A model generated the notes under the pieces. That model made no database searches. It was given only the letters and a program-made list of their open reading frames with translations, and was not told where the DNA came from. From 2-02-FULL-55-14 sp964534125 (GTDB lineage Bacteria; Bacteroidota; Ignavibacteria; UBA10030), in contig CAZHOJ010000001.1 of the NCBI GenBank assembly GCA_964534125.1, positions 840,428-904,427 of the forward strand: DNA of 64,000 nucleotides, in the 5' to 3' direction. The position numbers were made by a program, and so were the translations under genes. Shown here piece by piece: positions 1 through 9,079 of this stretch. Position 1 is the first letter of the stretch. Each line of letters starts with the position of its first letter.

Positions 1-820
1 ACAGGAACGTGCTGAAACCTGACCCGGTCAGCGAGCGACGTTCTGTCGTCATGAGGTACAGGCCATATCGAAGGCCGTATTCCCCGGTATAGACCGTCGT
101 CTGCGACGGCATAATATCGGCACGCCTTCCGGCGGCAGAATCGATAAGCGTCTCGAGCGGGACGATCCTCGCCGTTGCCGGGAGGTCCCTCGCTGCGCGG
201 AGCCCTACGAGCGTGATAGCGTTCTGTGATCGCCTCACGTACGTCACACACTCCTCCTGCGATGCACCGATGGCAAAGACGGCAAGGTCCTGCCCTTCCG
301 GGACGAGCATTGTCCGAGTGTTCTCGTACAGGCCCGTGTTCCGCTCCGTCGTCACGAACTCGATGGGACCGTTCTGCCGCGATCCCGGCACATCGGCCCA
401 GCGGGTGGTGGTACCTGTGACGATGGCGGTCAGCGCTTCATGCGTGAACCGAGGAACAGCGTTCGAACTGTTCACCACCACAACCAGGGCTTCCCACGCA
501 ATGCGTGTTGCTGTGAACGACTGCCCTGCCTCCGCCATCACTGCCTTCTCTTCCTCGTTGAACTCACGGTCGATGCAGACCGTGCTGACGCTGTCATTGA
601 GGAGATGGACCACTGCCTCCCGCGTCTGCATCCCCGTCACCGCTGGCCTGATCTTCGGATACTGGCGCGCGAACTCCTGCGCCAGCGTATCAATCAGGTC
701 CGCATAACCGTGCGTGGTGAACACCACAAGGTCTCCACTCGTGGCCGAGGGGCGCTCGCGCTCTTCCCGGGAGCATGAGACCAGCAGAACGAGCAGCATC
801 GCCAGGATATGATACCTCAT
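1..820 (-). CDS. PstS-like substrate-binding lipoprotein, 3' end outside window
   Basis: The visible 273 residues start with a lipoprotein signal (lipobox LVSC, Cys16). A periplasmic-binding-protein region of the phosphate-ABC (PstS-like) type follows, with VFTTHGYADLID near residue 33 and the ligand-loop-like TERNTGLYENTR near residue 155. The start ATG (818-820) overlaps the stop of the upstream small membrane gene by 4 bases, so the two are probably co-translated. No ABC permease is adjacent. The gene instead ends a TonB/ExbB/ExbD operon, where such proteins may be periplasmic accessory factors rather than phosphate importers. The C-terminus lies beyond position 1. The fold is fairly sure; the ligand is unknown. 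Confidence 0.75.
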   Translation of the reverse strand, partial: MRYHILAMLLVLLVSCSREERERPSATSGDLVVFTTHGYADLIDTLAQEFARQYPKIRPAVTGMQTREAVVHLLNDSVSTVCIDREFNEEEKAVMAEAGQSFTATRIAWEALVVVVNSSNAVPRFTHEALTAIVTGTTTRWADVPGSRQNGPIEFVTTERNTGLYENTRTMLVPEGQDLAVFAIGASQEECVTYVRRSQNAITLVGLRAARDLPATARIVPLETLIDSAAGRRADIMPSQTTVYTGEYGLRYGLYLMTTERRSLTGSGFSTFL

Positions 821-1092
821 TCGTCCTCCTCCTCACGGTCCCGCTGCATCGAACGGGATCGAGTCAGCACGAACCGATACACCCCCATCAGCGTGATGAC
901 GATGCCGAACATGATGCGGAACTTGTCAGGAACTCCCTCAGCGAACATGAATCCTGCCAGAATGAGGACCCCCGTAACTCCCATCACAGCCGCCACCGAG
1001 TACCCAAGGATGATGGTCGGGTGAGGGAACCGGGACCGCCGATGCGGTCTGATACCGGATCCCGGAGTGGGTCGTTCTGCGGTCACGTTCAC
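817..1092 (-). CDS. small two-helix membrane protein of the Ton operon
   Basis: This 91-aa protein has a basic, proline-rich cytoplasmic start, two hydrophobic helices (about residues 28-50 and 58-76) and a charged tail ending EEEDE. I do not recognise a named family. Its stop overlaps the start of the PstS-like gene (ATGA), and it lies 177 bases downstream of tonB on the same strand. It is therefore probably the penultimate gene of the Ton operon. Function unknown. Confidence 0.6.
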   Translation of the reverse strand: MNVTAERPTPGSGIRPHRRSRFPHPTIILGYSVAAVMGVTGVLILAGFMFAEGVPDKFRIMFGIVITLMGVYRFVLTRSRSMQRDREEEDE

Positions 1093-1269
1093 ATCGTTCG
1101 GTCGTGTGTGGTCATCGCGAAAGGACAGTGCCTGTGCTACGGAACCCGCCCTTTCTCTCTGGAACCGTACTCCCGTACGGTCCGTTCCGCTGCTTCCCGA
1201 AGCCGCGCCGGGCGGCTCCGTTCTGCGGGTGCAGGGCTGTAGCGCCCCTGCACCCGCATCACAGATACA

Positions 1270-2019
1270 TCAGCGGTTCGTCAGCCGGAATCGGAATGGT
1301 ATCGAGACCCACACGTCGACGGGTCCCTGTTGCATGACCGCCGGCGTGAACACCCACTGCAACGCCGCCTTCTTGGCCTCTTCATTGAAGATCTCTGCAT
1401 CGCTCTTCAGGATCACAGCCTTCCGAACTTTCCCCTCCTTGTCCACCCACACCTTCAGGTAGACGTTCCCCTCTAATCCTGCGCGGAGAGCGATCTCAGG
1501 ATACTTTGGCTCCACCTTCCGGACAACGACGGGCTCCTTCTCGTACGGAACAAAGTCCGGAGGAGGAAGGTCCTCGTCGATCTGAATGTCCTGCTCGATC
1601 CCAAAACCTGACCCAGCCCCGTCCTCATCGCCGACGCTCGGAGCAGGAGCTGCGCTCAGCTCCGTCTGCGTCATAATGGTCTGCTCAGGGCTGACCTCGG
1701 CATCCGGTACGGGAACGGGGATACCGATGCTCGGCCTCACCGCTGCCGTCGCCACCGCGACAGCCGGGGCCGCCTGGGTGTTCTGGATGGACGGAGGCGG
1801 ACCGAGGTCGGTGTACTTCATGAGCCGGACCATGCGCACGGGCTCCTCATCCTCCAGCAGCCATCCGATGCCGTGATAGGACCCGATAGCGCTGAATGCC
1901 AGCGTGCCGGAAAGCGTGATAGCGATCATCATCGCCTTCTGTGCGATGGCCTTGACCTCGACCGCCCCGTATCCGGGGTTCTTGTAGGGGACGAGCGACG
2001 ATATGTCTATGACTGCCAT
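1270..2019 (-). CDS. tonB: TonB-family energy transducer
   Basis: This 249-aa protein couples the proton-motive force harvested by ExbB/ExbD to outer-membrane receptors. It has a cytoplasmic start, one transmembrane helix (about residues 26-50), a Pro/Ala/Val-rich periplasmic linker (about 75-160) and a C-terminal TonB domain (about 165-245). The TonB domain carries the typical PKYPEIALRAGLEGNV entry and a WVFTPA strand near the end. It follows two exbD genes by 10 bases and belongs to their operon. The family call is secure; the receptor served is unknown, since no TonB-dependent receptor is in the window. Confidence 0.9.
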   Translation of the reverse strand: MAVIDISSLVPYKNPGYGAVEVKAIAQKAMMIAITLSGTLAFSAIGSYHGIGWLLEDEEPVRMVRLMKYTDLGPPPSIQNTQAAPAVAVATAAVRPSIGIPVPVPDAEVSPEQTIMTQTELSAAPAPSVGDEDGAGSGFGIEQDIQIDEDLPPPDFVPYEKEPVVVRKVEPKYPEIALRAGLEGNVYLKVWVDKEGKVRKAVILKSDAEIFNEEAKKAALQWVFTPAVMQQGPVDVWVSIPFRFRLTNR

Positions 2020-2029
2020 ACGCCCCTCC

Positions 2030-2530
2030 TTATGATCGTACTTTTGCGACGACGCTCTTGTCCTTGTCCGTCAGCGGAGCAAGGCTGAACCTCGTCACGT
2101 TTGCGAGATTGAGTTCGTCCATGACATCGACCATGAGGGCATACGAGCCGTCCCGGTCGACCTTCACGAGCGTGATGAGCTTGGGATTCGAGCGGTTCTT
2201 CTCCAGCAGGAACTCGCGCAGACCGCTGAACTTCACCTCTTCCGGTGGCTGCGTCCCCATGTTCTGCCAGATCGTACTGTCTGCCATCACCCGAACCGTC
2301 ATCAGGTTCGACTCCGCGACCTCAACCTGCGTCTTATCGTCCGGCGGAAGGTTGAGCTCCATTGTCTGTGGCTTGCTGAACACCGTTGTGAGCATGAAAA
2401 AGGTGAGCAGCAGGAAGGCCACATCGACCAGCGGGGTCATGTCTATACGGATGCCTACCCGTTTCTTCTTTTTCTTATGTTTTCCAGCGGTTTTTCCGCC
2501 GCTGTCTCCGCCTTGTTCGAGACCAGCCAT
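2030..2530 (-). CDS. exbD: ExbD/TolR biopolymer transport protein (copy 2)
   Basis: This 166-aa ExbD/TolR protein has a Lys-rich cytoplasmic start (about residues 18-26), then the family hallmark IDMTPLVDVAFLLLTFFM with the proton-channel Asp in a single helix (about 30-50), and a periplasmic domain. It lies 4 bases downstream of a second, different exbD gene. Paired exbD genes are common in Bacteroidota Ton systems. It should work with ExbB and TonB at the inner membrane. Confidence 0.92.
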   Translation of the reverse strand: MAGLEQGGDSGGKTAGKHKKKKKRVGIRIDMTPLVDVAFLLLTFFMLTTVFSKPQTMELNLPPDDKTQVEVAESNLMTVRVMADSTIWQNMGTQPPEEVKFSGLREFLLEKNRSNPKLITLVKVDRDGSYALMVDVMDELNLANVTRFSLAPLTDKDKSVVAKVRS

Positions 2531-2534
2531 TGTC

Positions 2535-2999
2535 TTATCCTTTTTCTAAGTCGGTCACAAGGTTGAATCGTGTGATCTTGGTCTGCTGCAGAACGTCCAT
2601 GACATCCTCCACAGGACCATACGGCGCGTTCCGGTCGCCTTTGAGCACCGTCCGGAGCCGCGGATTGCTGATACGTGCCTGGATCAGGATGTTCCCGAGT
2701 GTCTGCTTGGTCACCTGTACCGCGGCCTTGTCGAAGGCCTCCTCACCGAACAGACGCACCATCAGCCGCTGTTGATCCACGCCGAGCCAGATCTCCCCGT
2801 CCTCATTGACGGTGATCATCATGACATCGGATTCCGGCAGCTTGAAGGCCGAGTGCGACGACGGCAGAATGACCGACACCTCTTCGGGTGGTTTGAACTG
2901 CGTCGTAAGCATGAAGAAGGTCAGCAGAAGGAATGCGACGTCAACAAGCGGCGTCATGTCCATCCTGATGCCGACGCGTCCTTTTTTATGCTTCGGCAT
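2535..2999 (-). CDS. exbD: ExbD/TolR biopolymer transport protein (copy 1)
   Basis: This 154-aa protein has the same architecture as its downstream neighbour: a basic start, the MDMTPLVDVAFLLLTFFM helix and a periplasmic ExbD domain. The two copies are nearly identical over the helix but diverged in the periplasmic part, as expected for subunits with separate roles in one complex. It is 18 bases downstream of exbB. Confidence 0.92.
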   Translation of the reverse strand: MPKHKKGRVGIRMDMTPLVDVAFLLLTFFMLTTQFKPPEEVSVILPSSHSAFKLPESDVMMITVNEDGEIWLGVDQQRLMVRLFGEEAFDKAAVQVTKQTLGNILIQARISNPRLRTVLKGDRNAPYGPVEDVMDVLQQTKITRFNLVTDLEKG

Positions 3000-3017
3000 A
3001 GCGTTATCCTCCGCTGA

Positions 3018-3752
3018 TTATTTCTTGGTCGGCTTGCGGGAAGCCAGCATCTGGATGATGGAGTAGCCCGCTTCGTCGATCATGTATGTGAAGTTGTCGA
3101 TCTTCGTCGTGAAGAAGTTGTACGCAACGATACCGCCGATGCCGGCAACAAGGCCGCCCGCAGTATTGACGAGCGCTTCGGAGATGCCGAGCGCAAGCTG
3201 AACGGCGTCCGGCGCTCCGGCATTCGCCATGGCGGCAAAGGCGCGGATCATACCGATCGTCGTGCCGAGCAGACCGACCATCGTTCCGATCGAGGCGATC
3301 GTGGACATCGACACCAGGTTGCGCTCGAGAAGGGGCACTTCGAGCATCATGGCCTCTTCGATGGAACGCTGGATGTTCTCGGTGATCTCCCGCTGTCCCT
3401 TGATCTCGCCCTCGGCAATGATCTGGTTGTAGCGGTCGAGACCGGTACGGATGATGTTCGCCATCGAGCCACGCTGCTTGTCGCACGCACCGATCGCGCC
3501 TTCGATATCACCCTCGTTGATGGCCTTCTGGACATTCTTCAGGAAGAGGGATGCAGAGCCCTTGCCCTGTGCCTTGCGGAGAACGATCACACGCTCGAAG
3601 ACGAAGGCGATGAGCATGATGACCAGTGCAATAAGAGAAATGACGAGCGGTCCTCCGTCCTTGATGAATTGGGGAAGGGTGTACTCGTAGATCACGAACC
3701 CGATCGCCAAGGAGGCCACGATGACTATCGTGTTGAACGTACCGGTTTTCAT
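3018..3752 (-). CDS. exbB: ExbB/TolQ/MotA proton channel protein
   Basis: This 244-aa protein has an N-terminal pair of helices (about residues 8-55), a cytoplasmic loop and the two conserved ExbB/TolQ channel helices (about 145-215). The signature LGTTIGMIRAF and a late GGLVAGIGGIVAYNFF segment are visible. It forms the stator channel with ExbD and opens the operon exbB-exbD-exbD-tonB. The length fits the family. Confidence 0.93.
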   Translation of the reverse strand: MKTGTFNTIVIVASLAIGFVIYEYTLPQFIKDGGPLVISLIALVIMLIAFVFERVIVLRKAQGKGSASLFLKNVQKAINEGDIEGAIGACDKQRGSMANIIRTGLDRYNQIIAEGEIKGQREITENIQRSIEEAMMLEVPLLERNLVSMSTIASIGTMVGLLGTTIGMIRAFAAMANAGAPDAVQLALGISEALVNTAGGLVAGIGGIVAYNFFTTKIDNFTYMIDEAGYSIIQMLASRKPTKK

Positions 3753-3785
3753 AAGGGATGCTCCTTTACAGAATAGAGAGTTTGT

Positions 3786-4133
3786 TTATGCTGTGAACTT
3801 CTTGATTGCTTCGTCGCGCTCCTCCTCCACATCGAACACGCTCGTCAGCTTCGTGATGACGAACACGTTCTCGATCCCCTTGGACATGTTGCACAACTTG
3901 ACACGAGCCTCTGACTTCTGGTACATGGAGTGGATGCTCACCAGCGCTCCGATGCCTGAGGAGTTCACGTACGTGACCCCGCCCAGATCGATGATGAGCT
4001 TTCGGTTCCCCTGCTCCAGAAGGTCCTTTGCCTTCGTCTTGAGCTCATCTGTCTCATCTCCTCCGATGATACTGCCCCTCGGCTCAAGGATGGCAATGTC
4101 GAGGTTGTTCAATGTAGAGAGCTTAATGGCCAT
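3786..4133 (-). CDS. STAS-domain anti-sigma factor antagonist-like protein
   Basis: This 115-aa single STAS domain carries the phosphoacceptor-type segment YVNSSGIGAL (about residues 55-64), as in SpoIIAA/RsbV. I start it at the ATG at 4131-4133, preceded by GAGGA at good spacing, because residues further upstream look non-coding. It may relay a serine-phosphorylation signal from an anti-sigma kinase, but no such kinase is nearby. It precedes the Ton operon by 33 bases and may be co-transcribed with it. Confidence 0.85.
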   Translation of the reverse strand: MAIKLSTLNNLDIAILEPRGSIIGGDETDELKTKAKDLLEQGNRKLIIDLGGVTYVNSSGIGALVSIHSMYQKSEARVKLCNMSKGIENVFVITKLTSVFDVEEERDEAIKKFTA

Positions 4134-4363
4134 GCTTTCCTCAGACGAAAGTGAATGACGTTTTGAGTTAGTCTGATGAGTGTATCGCAACCCCTGTACC
4201 ACCAATTCTGTCGATTTTTCGCAAATATCGAAGACTTCGGAATGACTCCCGGGGACCATTGGGGAAGAATTCCCTCTCACCGCGGCGAAGGGGAGGGTAA
4301 ATGCCCGCAAAGCATTGATGCTTAAGCGATATGGGGGATGGGGAATAATTCCCCGCGGAGGGG
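4134..4363. other. intergenic region with short inverted repeats
   Basis: This 230-base gap lies between the response regulator and the STAS gene. It contains two small GC-flanked palindromes, one of GGGGAA/TTCCCC type at 4340-4354 and a related one near 4259-4274, plus an AGCATTGATGCT palindrome near 4312. No gene is seen. It probably holds the end of the regulator transcript and the promoter of the STAS/Ton transcript. Confidence 0.4.
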
Positions 4364-5698
4364 CTACAATCCGTATTTCTTGCGTTTATTGAAGAGGGTC
4401 TTTCTGTCAATGCCCAATATCGACGATGCGTCGTCAAAATCCTTTGCGACCTGAAGGACCTTCCGAATGTGCTGTTTTTCGACCTCTTCCAGCGACTGGA
4501 GGGGCATGTTCGGCAGGTGCTTGACGTCCTCGGGCAAATGCGGAAGGTCGATCGGATCGTCCCCCGCAAGGAGGAGCGAACGCTCGATGACATTCTCAAG
4601 CTCCCGCACATTGCCGCTCCAGCGGTACATCCTGAGGGCCTTCTCGGCGGCTGGCGTCACCTCACGAGCCGGCGTGCCTGTCCGCTCCACAAGAAAGTGG
4701 TGGATAAGCAATGGAATATCGTCCGGCCGCTCCCTCAGCGGGGAAAGGCGGATGCGCACTCCGTTGAGCCGGTAGAACAGGTCCTCCCGGAATGTCCCTT
4801 CCCGTATCGCTTCTTCGATGTCCTTGTTCGTGGCAGCGACCACTCTCACATCGACCTTCTGGGTCGTGCTGTCGCCGACGCGCTCAAACTCCTTCTCCTG
4901 CAGCACGCGAAGGAGCTTCGCCTGGAGCGCCGGCGTGAGCTCGGCGATCTCATCCAGGAAGATCGTGCCGCCGTCGGCCAGCTCGAAACGACCCTGTCGC
5001 TCCTTGTGCGCCCCCGTGAACGCTCCCCTGGTGTGGCCGAACAGCTCACTCTCGAGCAGGGCTTCGGGGAGCGCGGCACAGTTCACCTTGACGAGCTGCT
5101 TGTCGCTCCTGCCACTCTGTGCATGCAGGTATTCCGCGAGCAGTTCCTTCCCCGTCCCGCTCTCTCCCTCGACAAGGACGCTCAGCGTACTGTCTGCGAC
5201 CTTCGTGGCCATCTCCAGCTGGCGCAGGACGTCGCGGTTCCGGGTGATGAACCGGCCGAAGGGACGTTGCTCGCGAAGCTCCAGACGAAGTTCTTCCACC
5301 TCCTGGATGAGCTGCTGATGCTCCCACACCTGATTGGCCAGCAGTTTGAGTTCCTCGAAGTCGAACGGTTTCTGCAGGTACTGGTACGCCCCTTTCTTCA
5401 CGGCCTCGACGGCACTGTCGACGGTACCGTGCGCTGTCATCATGATGACCGACGTGCGCGGCGACCGGGCCCGTATCTCCTCGAGCACTTCCATGCCGTT
5501 GATCGGGGTCATTTTGAGGTCGATGAATGCGAGGTCGAAGCGGTGTGTCGTCAGCAGGTCCGCCACTTCCTGTGGCTTGGTGGTCAGGACAGGCTGCATG
5601 CCTGCCGACTCAAGGCATATGCCGACGGATGTGAGAATGTTCTTCTCGTCATCGACGACAAGGACCAGCGGTCTCCTGTGAGGGGCTTCGTGTGTCAT
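4364..5698 (-). CDS. sigma-54-dependent response regulator (NtrC/AtoC type)
   Basis: This 444-aa protein has three domains. A receiver domain (about residues 10-120; Asp in AFIDLKM) comes first. A sigma-54 AAA+ activator domain (about 145-375) has Walker A GESGTGKE, the sigma-54 contact loop GAFTGA and ATNKD. A C-terminal Fis-type helix-turn-helix (ILGIDRKTLFNK) ends the protein. The chosen ATG overlaps the stop of the upstream kinase by 4 bases (5695-5698), so the pair is translationally coupled. It should activate sigma-54 promoters on phosphorylation by that kinase. Targets are unknown. Confidence 0.95.
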   Translation of the reverse strand: MTHEAPHRRPLVLVVDDEKNILTSVGICLESAGMQPVLTTKPQEVADLLTTHRFDLAFIDLKMTPINGMEVLEEIRARSPRTSVIMMTAHGTVDSAVEAVKKGAYQYLQKPFDFEELKLLANQVWEHQQLIQEVEELRLELREQRPFGRFITRNRDVLRQLEMATKVADSTLSVLVEGESGTGKELLAEYLHAQSGRSDKQLVKVNCAALPEALLESELFGHTRGAFTGAHKERQGRFELADGGTIFLDEIAELTPALQAKLLRVLQEKEFERVGDSTTQKVDVRVVAATNKDIEEAIREGTFREDLFYRLNGVRIRLSPLRERPDDIPLLIHHFLVERTGTPAREVTPAAEKALRMYRWSGNVRELENVIERSLLLAGDDPIDLPHLPEDVKHLPNMPLQSLEEVEKQHIRKVLQVAKDFDDASSILGIDRKTLFNKRKKYGL

Positions 5699-7512
5699 GC
5701 TGTTGGAATCGTGAAATGGAACGTGCTCCCGTCCTCGACCTTGCTCTCGACCCATATCTTCCCGCCGTGTGCCTCGACGACTCCGCGTGCGATCGCCAGT
5801 CCAAGACCGACGCTTCCGGGACTTCCTTCCGTGTCTGACGAGACCTGGACGAACTTGTCGAAGATCGTCTCCTGCTCTTCGGGCGGGATGCCGCACCCGG
5901 TGTCACGCACGGAGATGAGCACATCCTTCGCTCGCGCAACACCGGTGAAGGTGACCGACCCGCCGGTATCGGTGAACCGGAGCGCATTGTTAGCCAGGTT
6001 CGAGAAGACCCACGAGAACTGCCGGCGGTCGACGGAGACCATCGGGACGGAATCATCCACATCAACCCTGAGCCCGATCCCCTTCTCGTCGAACGGCAGC
6101 CGGAGGGGTTTCAGCGCATCCTCGATCAGTTCGCGCAGGTACACCGGCTCCTTCTCCACCTCCGCCTTTCCGGCCTCGAGCCGGGACAGGTTCAACAGGT
6201 CATAGACCAGTTTCCGGAGCCGTTCGACATCGTCCTTCGCTGCCGTCACGAGCTCCCGCTGCCTGTCGTTGATCTCGCCGACGACGTTCTTGGCCAGGAT
6301 GTCGACGCTCATGTTCAGCGAGGTGAGCGGCGTCCGGAGCTCGTGCGATACCGTGGCCACGAACTCCGACTTGAGCCGCTCGAGGTTTTTGAACCGCGTC
6401 ACATCCTGGAGCAGCGACAACCGGCCCTGAAGATTTCCCACCTCATCGACAATATCTGCCCGGCGCGGCCGGTAGAACGACTGCCGCCCCTCCTGCTCGA
6501 TGGTGAGGAGCGTTTCTTCCGGGTCGGGCCGTTCCGGGAACACGAGTTCGAGCCATGCATCATTGCTGATGACCTCCCGGACGTGCTTCCCCTTCCACGA
6601 GCCCGTGCGCACTCTGAACACCCGCTCTGCCTCCCGGTTCATCAGAATGACCGTCCTGGCGGTGTCGGTGACGATGACCGGGTCGGCGATGTTGGCCACG
6701 ATCGTCTCGGATTTCTTCTTCTCCGCAATGAGCTGATGGATATTCATCCTCTCATATTCCAGCAGCCGCTCCGTCATCTTGTTGAACTCCACCGAAAGCT
6801 CGCCGATCTCGTCGTTCGTCACAACGTCGATCTTCTGGCTCAGCGATCCGCTCCCGATCTTTCGCACCGTGTTCGTGAGCTTTTCCAGGGGGCGGATGGC
6901 GCGCGTGAACTGGATAGTGGCCAGGAATGTCAGAACGATCGACACCACGGAGGCCAGGATCACCGTCAGCATGGCTCCATATGTGGTGTTCCGTATCTTC
7001 TCTTCCCCCTTGGCCACGCCTTCCTGGCTCCTGTCGAGGAGCTGAAAGCATTCCTCTTTCAGCGATTCCGCCAGCGGCCGGACGGTCTTGAACTTGTACT
7101 CCGTCGCCCTCGATTGCCCGTCACTCTGGACCATCCGGTAGAGGGTGTCTGCATACAGGCTATAGGTCCTGAAGTGCGTCTCGATCTCGTCGAGCAGCGT
7201 CTCATCCTCGGGGGAACGTGCGGCCGATCTGGCCCGCTCATGCCACCCCAGGAAGCTCGTCCGGTTCGTGGAGAACTGCACGTAGGCCAGGTCGATGTCG
7301 TCGAGGATCATGGCCAGCTGCGCATTCTCCTGGCGCTCGAGGTGGCGGACCATGTTCTGAGCAGCCATCGTGGTCTGATAGTTCTCCTCCACCACCAGGC
7401 CGACGGACTGGTTCACCACCGAGAAATTGTAGATGGCAATAAAGCTCGTCGCCAGCCCGATGAGGGCAACGACCATATAGCCGAACGCTATTTTATATCG
7501 CAAACCGCGCAT
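5695..7512 (-). CDS. membrane sensor histidine kinase
   Basis: This protein of about 605 aa starts with a transmembrane helix (about residues 8-30). A helical extracytoplasmic sensor of MCP-like four-helix type follows, then a second helix near residue 180, a HAMP linker, a PAS-like domain (about 270-360), a HisKA domain with SHELRTPLTSL, and a HATPase domain (DTGCGIPPEE, GLGLAIARG). I start at the ATG at 7510-7512. A longer reading would run into the divergent tilS leader and has no better ribosome site. It is coupled to the sigma-54 regulator downstream. Confidence 0.92.
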   Translation of the reverse strand: MRGLRYKIAFGYMVVALIGLATSFIAIYNFSVVNQSVGLVVEENYQTTMAAQNMVRHLERQENAQLAMILDDIDLAYVQFSTNRTSFLGWHERARSAARSPEDETLLDEIETHFRTYSLYADTLYRMVQSDGQSRATEYKFKTVRPLAESLKEECFQLLDRSQEGVAKGEEKIRNTTYGAMLTVILASVVSIVLTFLATIQFTRAIRPLEKLTNTVRKIGSGSLSQKIDVVTNDEIGELSVEFNKMTERLLEYERMNIHQLIAEKKKSETIVANIADPVIVTDTARTVILMNREAERVFRVRTGSWKGKHVREVISNDAWLELVFPERPDPEETLLTIEQEGRQSFYRPRRADIVDEVGNLQGRLSLLQDVTRFKNLERLKSEFVATVSHELRTPLTSLNMSVDILAKNVVGEINDRQRELVTAAKDDVERLRKLVYDLLNLSRLEAGKAEVEKEPVYLRELIEDALKPLRLPFDEKGIGLRVDVDDSVPMVSVDRRQFSWVFSNLANNALRFTDTGGSVTFTGVARAKDVLISVRDTGCGIPPEEQETIFDKFVQVSSDTEGSPGSVGLGLAIARGVVEAHGGKIWVESKVEDGSTFHFTIPTA

Positions 7513-7693
7513 GTGTGTAAAAAACGTACTCCGAAAATGAGGGAAAGGCAAGCTTGGATGGTCAAACCACTTCGGGATCGCTTTGCCTGGCGCTTTCACA
7601 TCAACTCCGTTCCTCCTTGTCTTTGCCTCTCCGTTTGTCTACCTTAGGTCTGTCGACCTTGGCCCGGGACGGTGCCAGGGTATTTTTTTATCT

Positions 7694-9073
7694 ATGCTCT
7701 CATCCTTCGCACAACGCGTGTGGGACCTCGCACAGCGAGACCATCTTCTGGAGAGAGGCGATCGCATCCTCCTTGCCGTGAGCGGCGGTCCGGATTCGAT
7801 GGCCCTCCTCGAGGTCTTGCGTGAGCTTTCTCGTGCGAAGAGACTGACGATCCGCGTCGCCCACATCCATCATATGATCCGTGCCGCAGATGCTGATGCC
7901 GACCTGCAATTCGTCCGACGCTATTGTGGCTTCCTCGGCATCCCGTTCAGCAGCCGGCGTGTGGACGTGCCGGGCCGGCGCGCCAGACGTGGCGGATCCA
8001 TCGAGGATGCCGCCCGGACGCTCCGGTACGGCGCCCTGGAACAGATGCGCGCAGAACAGCGCATGGATATCATTGCGACGGCGCATCATGCGGACGATCA
8101 AACAGAGACGATGCTCATGCGGGTCGCGCGCGGCACTGGTGTACGGGGACTCGCGGGCATCCTTCCCCGTCTCGCGGTCCCCCCGGTCATTCGCCCGCTC
8201 CTGAGGGTCACGCGTGCCGAGATCATGGCGTATCTCGATGACCGGCGGGCGCCATACCGCATCGACCGCACGAACGAAGACATCCGGCTGACACGGAATG
8301 CGGTACGGCGGGTGATCATTCCCCGACTTCTGCGTTCCGGCGAGCGTCGGCTCGTGACAGCCCTTCCGGATCTTGCTGACGTGGTTCGCCGGTTTGGCAT
8401 TCATGTACAGCGAATGGTTCCGCTCCTGCCCGGTCAGGCACCGTCGCGTCATGGTTTTGTCCTGGTGCGCATCAGCGACCTCATGGCCCTTCCTCCGGAA
8501 GTGCGCCGGTCGTATGTCGGGCTGCTCCTCTCCGAACGTGGCACCGAACTGACCCGTGAGCGCATCGAGCGAGCGCTGGGACTCGTAACCCTTCCGCCCG
8601 GAAAGCGTATCCTGTTCCGGACCTCTGATGTGCAGGTCTTTCGTGACAGAGAGCATCTCGCATTTGGCCCCATGCTTGTCCGGTCGCGCACACCGGTCCG
8701 GCTTCGCCACGGCGGAAGCGCCAGCATCAGCGGAGGTATTGTTCGGATGGCCCGGCCTTCCGCACCGCCGGCACGGTACAACGACGGCCCGAATGAGGCA
8801 TGGGTCGATGCGGCGAAGGTCCGGGGTACAACCCTGGTCCGGGCCTGGAAGGCAGGCGACCGTATGGCGCCTCTCGGTATGCGGGGAAGGTCCAAGAAGG
8901 TGAGCGATGTCCTGCTGGATTCCCGCATTCCCCTCTATTATAAGGAGAGCGTCCCCGTCGTCACGTCGGGGGGAAGGATCGTCTGGGTCTGCGGCGTCCG
9001 CCTTGACGACCGGTTCAAGATCACACCGGGCACATCCCGGGCGATACAATTGTCCTACATTCCACCAGCCTGA
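7694..9073 (+). CDS. tilS: tRNA(Ile)-lysidine synthase
   Basis: TilS is an ATP-dependent PP-loop enzyme that converts the wobble C of the CAU-anticodon isoleucine tRNA to lysidine. This 459-aa protein has the PP-loop SGGPDSM (about residue 28), the HHADDQTETMLMRV segment and a C-terminal TilS domain. The start at 7694 is the first ATG that keeps the family's normal N-terminus; the reading frame is open further upstream but would collide with the divergent kinase gene. hpt follows 6 bases after its stop, an arrangement seen in many bacteria (tilS-hpt-ftsH). Confidence 0.95.
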   Translation: MLSSFAQRVWDLAQRDHLLERGDRILLAVSGGPDSMALLEVLRELSRAKRLTIRVAHIHHMIRAADADADLQFVRRYCGFLGIPFSSRRVDVPGRRARRGGSIEDAARTLRYGALEQMRAEQRMDIIATAHHADDQTETMLMRVARGTGVRGLAGILPRLAVPPVIRPLLRVTRAEIMAYLDDRRAPYRIDRTNEDIRLTRNAVRRVIIPRLLRSGERRLVTALPDLADVVRRFGIHVQRMVPLLPGQAPSRHGFVLVRISDLMALPPEVRRSYVGLLLSERGTELTRERIERALGLVTLPPGKRILFRTSDVQVFRDREHLAFGPMLVRSRTPVRLRHGGSASISGGIVRMARPSAPPARYNDGPNEAWVDAAKVRGTTLVRAWKAGDRMAPLGMRGRSKKVSDVLLDSRIPLYYKESVPVVTSGGRIVWVCGVRLDDRFKITPGTSRAIQLSYIPPA

Positions 9074-9079
9074 GAGACC

